A stretch of 64,000 nucleotides of DNA, taken from Kitasatospora acidiphila (lineage in GTDB: Bacteria; Actinomycetota; Actinomycetes; Streptomycetales; Streptomycetaceae). The position numbers were made by a program, and so were the translations under genes. Shown piece by piece: positions 59,447-64,000 of this stretch. Position 1 is the stretch's first letter; every line of letters starts with the position of its first letter. The notes under the pieces are model-generated. The model was not told the origin of the DNA. It worked only from the letters and a program-made list of their open reading frames with translations, and searched no databases. Location of the stretch: the NCBI RefSeq assembly GCF_006636205.1, contig NZ_VIGB01000003.1, positions 1,674,001 to 1,738,000 of the forward strand, written 5' to 3'.

Positions 59447-60777
59447 ACCCCGACGCCGGCGAGGAGCGGCTGCGCGAAACCATCGCTGATGAGCTGCTGG
59501 CCGCCCGCACCCGCACCGGTCTGCTGACCGAAAGCGTGGACGACGTCGAACTGTCCGCCCAGCATTCGCGGTTGATGTCACCGCTGGTCTGGGACCTGGC
59601 GCACATCGGCAACCAGGAGGAGCTCTGGCTGCTGCGCAACGTCGGCGGCCGCGACCCGATGCACCCGGAGATCGACCCGCTGTACGACGCCTTCCAGCAT
59701 CCGCGCGCCGAGCGCCCGACCCTGCCACTGCTGCCGCCCGACGAGGCCCGCCGCTATGCCGCCGAGGTGCGCGGCCGGGTGCTGGACCTGCTCGACGGGG
59801 TCGCGCTGGCCGGACCGCCGCTGCTCCAGGCGGGTTTCGCGTTCGGACTGATCGCCCAGCATGAACAGCAGCACGACGAAACCATGCTGATCACACATCA
59901 ACTACGGACTGGTGAGCCAGTGTTGACCGCACCGGCGCCCGGACCGGCTCCCGCCGAGCGGCTCCCCGCCGAAGTCCTGGTGCCGGCCGGTCCGTTCACC
60001 ATGGGCACCGACACCGAGCCATGGGCGCTGGACAACGAGCGCCCGGCCCACCAGGTCGACCTGCCCGGGTTCGCGATCGACACCACGCCGGTGAGCAATG
60101 CCGCCTACCAGCGGTTCATCGAGGACGGCGGCTACCAGGAGCCGCGCTGGTGGAGCACGGCCGGCTGGCAGCACTGCCGGCAGGCCGAGTTGACCGGGCC
60201 GCTGTTCTGGACCAGGCAGGACGGCGTCTGGCTGCGCCGCCGTTTCGGGCGGGTGGAGCAGGTGCCGCCCGAGGAGCCGGTGCTGCACGTCACCTGGTAC
60301 GAGGCCGAGGCCTACGCCCGGTGGGCGGGCCGGCGGCTGCCGACCGAGGCCGAGTGGGAGAAGGCGGCCCGCCACGACCCCGTCACCGGGCGCTCCCGGC
60401 GCTTCCCGTGGGGCGACGGACCGCCCGGACCGGAGCACGCCAACCTCGGGCAGCGGCATCTGCAGCCCGCCCCGGTCGGCAGCTATCCTGCGGGCGAATC
60501 TCCGTACGGTGCGCGGCAGTTGATCGGCGACGTGTGGGAGTGGACGGCCAGCGACTTCGCACCCTACCCGGGATTCCGGGCCTGGCCCTACCGGGAGTAC
60601 TCGGAGGTGTTCTTCGCCGGGCCCGGGCAGCCGGCCGAGTACAAGGTGCTGCGCGGCGGCAGCTTCGCGGTGGCGCCGGTCGCCTGCCGGGGCACATTCC
60701 GCAACTGGGACTATCCGATCCGGCGGCAGATCTTCGCCGGCTTCAGGACCGCCCGCGACCTGGTGGACGGTGACTGA
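59440..60777 (+). CDS. egtB: hercynyl-gamma-glutamylcysteine sulfoxide synthase EgtB
   Basis: 445 residues. The N-terminal DinB-like domain supplies iron ligands (His in VWDLAHIGNQEE; HEQQHDETML, HxxxHE). The C-terminal FGE-sulfatase domain (about 180-440) shows 'VPAGPFTMGTD', 'YARWAGRRLPTEAEWEKAA' and 'VWEWTASDFAPYPGF'. It couples hercynine and gamma-glutamylcysteine with oxygen. ATG 59440 lies in the egtA end (CATCATG). The stop overlaps egtC in TGATG. Confidence 0.95.
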   Translation: MLNPDAGEERLRETIADELLAARTRTGLLTESVDDVELSAQHSRLMSPLVWDLAHIGNQEELWLLRNVGGRDPMHPEIDPLYDAFQHPRAERPTLPLLPPDEARRYAAEVRGRVLDLLDGVALAGPPLLQAGFAFGLIAQHEQQHDETMLITHQLRTGEPVLTAPAPGPAPAERLPAEVLVPAGPFTMGTDTEPWALDNERPAHQVDLPGFAIDTTPVSNAAYQRFIEDGGYQEPRWWSTAGWQHCRQAELTGPLFWTRQDGVWLRRRFGRVEQVPPEEPVLHVTWYEAEAYARWAGRRLPTEAEWEKAARHDPVTGRSRRFPWGDGPPGPEHANLGQRHLQPAPVGSYPAGESPYGARQLIGDVWEWTASDFAPYPGFRAWPYREYSEVFFAGPGQPAEYKVLRGGSFAVAPVACRGTFRNWDYPIRRQIFAGFRTARDLVDGD

Positions 60778-61553
60778 TGTGTCGTCACCTCGCTTACCTG
60801 GGGCTGCCGGTGAGCCCCGCCGAGGTGCTGGTGGAGCCGCCCTACGGGCTGCACCGGCAGTCCTGGTCGCCCCGGCTGCAGCGGTACGGCACGGTCAACG
60901 CGGACGGTTTCGGCCTGGGTTGGTACGCCGAGGGCGACCCGCTGCCGGCCCGCTACCGCCGCGCCGGGCCGATCTGGATGGACGAGAACTTCGCCGACCT
61001 GGCCCGGGTGGTCCGCACCCGGGCGTTGCTGGCCGCCGTCCGCTCCGCCACGGTCGGAACCTCGGCTGAGCAGACCGCCGCCGCTCCCTACACCGGCGAC
61101 GGCTGGCTGTTCAGCCACAACGGCCTGCTGGCCGGCTGGCCGCACGGGCTGGACGAGTTGGCCGCGCTGCTCGATCCGGCCGAGCTGCTGACCCTGGAGG
61201 CGCGCTGCGACTCCGCGCTGGTGTGGGCGCTGCTGCGCCGCCGGCTGCGCACCGGCCTGGCGGTCGACCAGGCGCTGGCCGCCACCGTGGCCGAGGTGGT
61301 CCGGCACACCGAGGCGCGGCTCAACCTGCTGGTCACCGACGGCCGGGTGATCGCCGCAACTGCCTGGGGGGACACGCTGTTTCACCGCTTGGAGCCCGGC
61401 CGCTCGGTGCTGGTCGCGTCCGAGCCCGGCGACGACGGCCCGGGGTGGATCCCGGTGCCCGATCGATCCGTCCTAGTGGCCACCCCCGAAGCGGTGGCCG
61501 TCCACCCGCTTGACGCCGCCGTCGAAGCTCTGAAAGGAACCGAACTGCAATGA
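60777..61553 (+). CDS. egtC: ergothioneine biosynthesis amidohydrolase EgtC
   Basis: 258 residues. Class II glutamine amidotransferase (Ntn) fold: the start MCRHLAYLG gives Cys2 as the N-terminal nucleophile, with 'NADGFGLGWYA' and 'FSHNGLLAGWP'. EgtC removes the glutamate from the sulfoxide intermediate. It overlaps egtB by 1 base and egtD by 4. Confidence 0.95.
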   Translation: MCRHLAYLGLPVSPAEVLVEPPYGLHRQSWSPRLQRYGTVNADGFGLGWYAEGDPLPARYRRAGPIWMDENFADLARVVRTRALLAAVRSATVGTSAEQTAAAPYTGDGWLFSHNGLLAGWPHGLDELAALLDPAELLTLEARCDSALVWALLRRRLRTGLAVDQALAATVAEVVRHTEARLNLLVTDGRVIAATAWGDTLFHRLEPGRSVLVASEPGDDGPGWIPVPDRSVLVATPEAVAVHPLDAAVEALKGTELQ

Positions 61554-62524
61554 CCGCCTTCGAGCTCACCCGACTGCTCCCCACCGACCACTTCGCCCAG
61601 GCCCTGCGCTCCGATGTGCGCCGCGGCCTGACCGCGCCCGCCAAGTGGCTGCCGCCCAAGTGGTTCTACGACAAGCGGGGCAGCGAGCTGTTCGAGGACA
61701 TCACCCGACTGCCCGAGTACTACCCGACCCGGGCCGAGCGGGCCATCCTGACCGCCCGGGCCGGTGAGATCGCCGCCGCCTCCCAGGCCCGCACCTTGGT
61801 CGAGTTGGGCTCGGGCTCCTCGGAGAAGACCCGGCTGCTCCTCGACGCGCTGCGCGAACTGGGCACCCTGGAGGACTACGTGCCGGTCGACGTCAGCGAG
61901 AGCGCGCTGCGCGAGGCCGGGCGGCGCCTGACCCTGGACTATCCGGGGCTGGCAGTGCACGGCGTGGTGAACGACTTCACCGCCAGCCTGGGGCTGCCGC
62001 ACGAGGTGCACTCGCCCCGGCTGGTCGCCTTCCTGGGCGGCACCCTGGGCAACCTCGCGCCGGACGAGCGCGCCGCATTCCTGAGGGCGCTGCGGGACGA
62101 ACTCGCCCCGGGTGACGCGCTGCTGCTCGGCACCGACCTGGTCAAGGACCCGCGGGTGCTGGTCGCCGCCTACGACGACGCGGCCGGTGTCACCGCGGAG
62201 TTCGACAAGAACGTGCTCAATGTGCTCAACCGGGAGCTGGACGCGGACTTCGATCCGGCCGGATTCCAGCACCGGGCGTACTGGGACGCCGAGCACGAGT
62301 GGATCGAGATGCGGCTGCGGTCCGTCAAGGCGCAGCGGGTCGCGATCCCCGGGGTGTCGCTGACCGTGGAGTTCGCGGCCGGCGAGGAGATGCGCACCGA
62401 GATCTCCGCGAAGTTCCGCCAGGCCGGGGTGGCAGCCGAGTTGGCGGCGGCCGGGTTCCGGCTGAGGCACTGGTGGACCGACCCCGAGGGGCGGTTCGGG
62501 CTTTCGCTGGCCGAACCGGTCTGA
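61550..62524 (+). CDS. egtD: histidine N-alpha-methyltransferase EgtD
   Basis: 324 residues. SAM site 'TLVELGSGSSEKTRLLLDAL', histidine-site sequence 'AFLGGTLGNLAPDERAAFLRAL', and 'WFYDKRGSELFEDITRLPEYYPTRAE' at the start; ends 'HWWTDPEGRFGLSLAEPV'. EgtD trimethylates histidine to hercynine. It is the last egt gene here; egtE (the lyase for the final step) is not in the window, which is common because unrelated PLP enzymes can do that step. Confidence 0.95.
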   Translation: MTAFELTRLLPTDHFAQALRSDVRRGLTAPAKWLPPKWFYDKRGSELFEDITRLPEYYPTRAERAILTARAGEIAAASQARTLVELGSGSSEKTRLLLDALRELGTLEDYVPVDVSESALREAGRRLTLDYPGLAVHGVVNDFTASLGLPHEVHSPRLVAFLGGTLGNLAPDERAAFLRALRDELAPGDALLLGTDLVKDPRVLVAAYDDAAGVTAEFDKNVLNVLNRELDADFDPAGFQHRAYWDAEHEWIEMRLRSVKAQRVAIPGVSLTVEFAAGEEMRTEISAKFRQAGVAAELAAAGFRLRHWWTDPEGRFGLSLAEPV

Positions 62525-62554
62525 CCTGCGCCAACGGGTGGTCGGGCAACGGGA

Positions 62555-62571
62555 GTTCGCATGCTGTTTGC
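62555..62571 (+). promoter_or_regulatory. possible PHO-box-like direct repeat
   Basis: GTTCGC and GTTTGC start 11 bases apart (62555 and 62566), like the GTTCA-type 11-bp direct repeats bound by PhoP in Streptomyces. It is upstream of a phosphoesterase gene, which fits phosphate control, but the match is weak. Confidence 0.3.
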
Positions 62572-62644
62572 TGCACATCCCTTGTAGGGACACCGTCAAG
62601 TGCGAATGATGGCAAGCATCATCCGCTTCCCCGAGGAGTCCCTC

Positions 62645-64000
62645 GTGCGTCTGCCACGTCCGGCCACCCGCCTGGCGGCCACCCTTGGCCTGCTCGCCGG
62701 CCTGGTCGCCAGCGTCACCGGTTTCACCAGCGCCGCCACCGCCGCCTCGCCCGCCGCCGTGGCGGCGACGACCGCAACCGGCGTGCCACGCCCCGACCAT
62801 GTGGTCATCGTGCTGTTCGAGAACACGTCGGAGAGTTCCATCGTCGGGAACTCCAGCGCCCCGTACTTCAACCAACTGGCCAGCACCGGTGCGAACTTCA
62901 CCAACTCGTTCGCGATCGAGCACCCCAGCCAGCCGAACTACCTGGACCTCTTCTCGGGCTCCAACCAGGGCATCACCGACGACTCCTGCCCGCACACCTT
63001 CAGCACCGACAACGAGGCGGCCCAGCTGATCGCCAAGGGGCTGACCTTCACCGGCTACGCGGAGGACCTGCCGTCGCCGGCCACCACCTGCACCTCGGGC
63101 AACTACGCCCGCAAGCACGTGCCGTGGATCAACTTCACCAATGTGCCGGCGGCCGACACCAAGCCGTTCACCGCCTTCCCCACCGACTTCACCCAACTGC
63201 CCACGGTCTCCTGGGTGATCCCCAACCTCTGCAACGACATCCACAACTGCTCGATCTCCACCGGTGACACCTGGCTGAAGAACAACCTGGACGCCTACGT
63301 CCAGTGGGCGAAGACCCACAACAGCCTGCTGATCACCACCTTCGACGAGGACGACAGCACCACGTCGGCCAACCAGATCGCCACCTTCTTCAACGGGCAG
63401 CAGGTCAAGCCCGGCAACTACGGCGAGCAGATCGACCACTTCAGCGTGCTGCGCAGCGTCGAGGACATGTACGGCCTGCCGTACGCCGGTGCCGCCGCCC
63501 AGGCCACCCCGATCACCGATGTCTGGAACACCGGCGGCACCACCGGCAGCGTGTCGGTGACCAACCCCGGTGCGCAGAACGGCACGGTGGGCACCGCCGC
63601 CTCGCTGCAGCTCGCCGCCAACGACACCGCCGGCGGCACCCTCAGCTGGTCGGCCAGCGGCCTGCCGGCCGGGCTCTCGGTCAACTCCTCGACCGGTCTG
63701 ATCAGCGGCACCCCGACCACGGCCGGCACCTACAACGTCTCGGTCACCGCCACCGACTCCACCGGTCCGAGCGGCAGCGCCTCGTTCACCTGGACCGTCG
63801 GCAGCGGCTCCACCGGCGGCTGCGCCAAGCCCGGCCAGCTGCTCGGCAACCCCGGCTTCGAGACCGGCAGCGCGTCGCCGTGGACCGCCTCCTCCGGCGT
63901 GATCAACAGCGACCTGAGCTCCGAGCCGTCCCGCTCCGGCAACTACGACGCCTGGCTTGACGGTTACGGCAGCACCCACACCGACAAGCTGGCGCAGACC
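62645..64000 (+). CDS. secreted phosphoesterase (phospholipase C/acid phosphatase family) with Ig-like and NPGFETG domains, 3' end cut
   Basis: 452 codons are present; the frame is open to the window end. GTG 62645 has GAGGAG 7 bases upstream. A signal peptide runs to about 34. The phosphoesterase domain (about 48-290) has the metal site VVIVLFENTSES, the nucleophile region HPSQPNYL, 'TTFDEDD' and 'IDHFSVLRSVEDMYGLP'. It is the AcpA/PLC-like fold that cleaves phosphate esters outside the cell. A putative-Ig domain (about 302-390) and the start of the NPGFETG module (from about 397) follow, almost identical to those of the S53 protease at 21901. Confidence 0.88.
   Translation, partial: MRLPRPATRLAATLGLLAGLVASVTGFTSAATAASPAAVAATTATGVPRPDHVVIVLFENTSESSIVGNSSAPYFNQLASTGANFTNSFAIEHPSQPNYLDLFSGSNQGITDDSCPHTFSTDNEAAQLIAKGLTFTGYAEDLPSPATTCTSGNYARKHVPWINFTNVPAADTKPFTAFPTDFTQLPTVSWVIPNLCNDIHNCSISTGDTWLKNNLDAYVQWAKTHNSLLITTFDEDDSTTSANQIATFFNGQQVKPGNYGEQIDHFSVLRSVEDMYGLPYAGAAAQATPITDVWNTGGTTGSVSVTNPGAQNGTVGTAASLQLAANDTAGGTLSWSASGLPAGLSVNSSTGLISGTPTTAGTYNVSVTATDSTGPSGSASFTWTVGSGSTGGCAKPGQLLGNPGFETGSASPWTASSGVINSDLSSEPSRSGNYDAWLDGYGSTHTDKLAQT

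Noticed and set aside
61382..63979. Open 865-codon minus-strand frame across egtC, egtD and the phosphoesterase
   Set aside because: It spans three well-supported plus-strand genes and reads as the antisense of their GC-rich codons.

Overview
The window is chromosomal DNA of a high-GC actinobacterium of the Streptomycetaceae type (Streptomyces, Kitasatospora or Streptacidiphilus; the sequence does not decide between them). Evidence: third codon positions are almost always G or C, GTG and TTG starts are common, intrinsic terminators often lack a T tract, and the gene content fits (type VII secretion-type proteins, ergothioneine biosynthesis, DUF5937/ArsR regulator, secreted sedolisin, GH18 and GH59 enzymes, a DasR-like box). 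No tRNA, rRNA, CRISPR array, phage or biosynthetic megasynthase cluster was seen. Most of the window is compact, ordinary arm or core chromosome with 2-7 gene operons.

Layout. 1-2.1 kb: end of a molybdate ABC transporter (modA-modB-modC). 2.1-5.6 kb: patatin-like lipase, then a two-gene type VII secretion-type unit (EspC/WXG100-like protein plus a frameshifted secreted amidase), then a DsbA-like protein. 5.7-10.5 kb: DUF5937/ArsR regulator divergent from an MFS transporter broken by two single-base losses, a peptidyl-tRNA hydrolase-like protein, an acidic unknown protein and a YbjQ protein. 10.5-15.2 kb: deleted flavoprotein relic, small secreted protein, and the phenylacetyl-CoA epoxidase operon paaABCDE behind a PaaR-like operator. 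15.3-24 kb: M20 peptidase, secreted GH59 galactosylceramidase with ricin-B lectin, aldo/keto reductase with TetR, and secreted S53 protease. 24-27.1 kb: OmpR-type two-component system followed by two small exported proteins.

27-33 kb: cysteine dioxygenase-rhodanese pair, complete osmoprotectant ABC transporter (opuCA-CB-CD-CC) and a repeat-linker transglycosylase. 33.8-38 kb: GH18 chitinase with a DasR box, GlcD-type FAD oxidase and DinB-like protein. 38.2-40.5 kb: TetR gene, IS5 transposase relic lying between two perfect copies of one palindrome, RidA and a methyltransferase. 40.6-44.5 kb: FadR-type GntR regulator and the lactate utilisation operon lutABC. 44.5-49.7 kb: MarR, a 3-hydroxyisobutyrate dehydrogenase-like enzyme, a phospholipase C remnant, and a divergent arsenic island (arsI / arsR-aqpS-arsC). 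50.2-57.8 kb: two methyltransferases, an APC permease, a nucleotidyltransferase running into an S66 peptidase, a DHA2 drug-efflux gene and TetR. 58-62.5 kb: egtABCD for ergothioneine. 62.6 kb to the end: a truncated secreted phosphoesterase.

Two themes cut across regions. First, three otherwise good genes carry four frameshifts, each repairable by adding one base to a short G or C run (about 4009, 7827-7832, 8096-8101 and 54755), so base-calling error is the simplest explanation. Second, several exported hydrolases share C-terminal modules: the S53 protease (23.2-23.9 kb) and the phosphoesterase (63.5-64 kb) carry nearly identical putative-Ig plus 'NPGFETG' domains 40 kb apart, and the chitinase ends in a related 'NGGFETG' domain. 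Many intergenic gaps hold short, helically phased repeats (10, 11, 12, 16, 17 and 19 bp).
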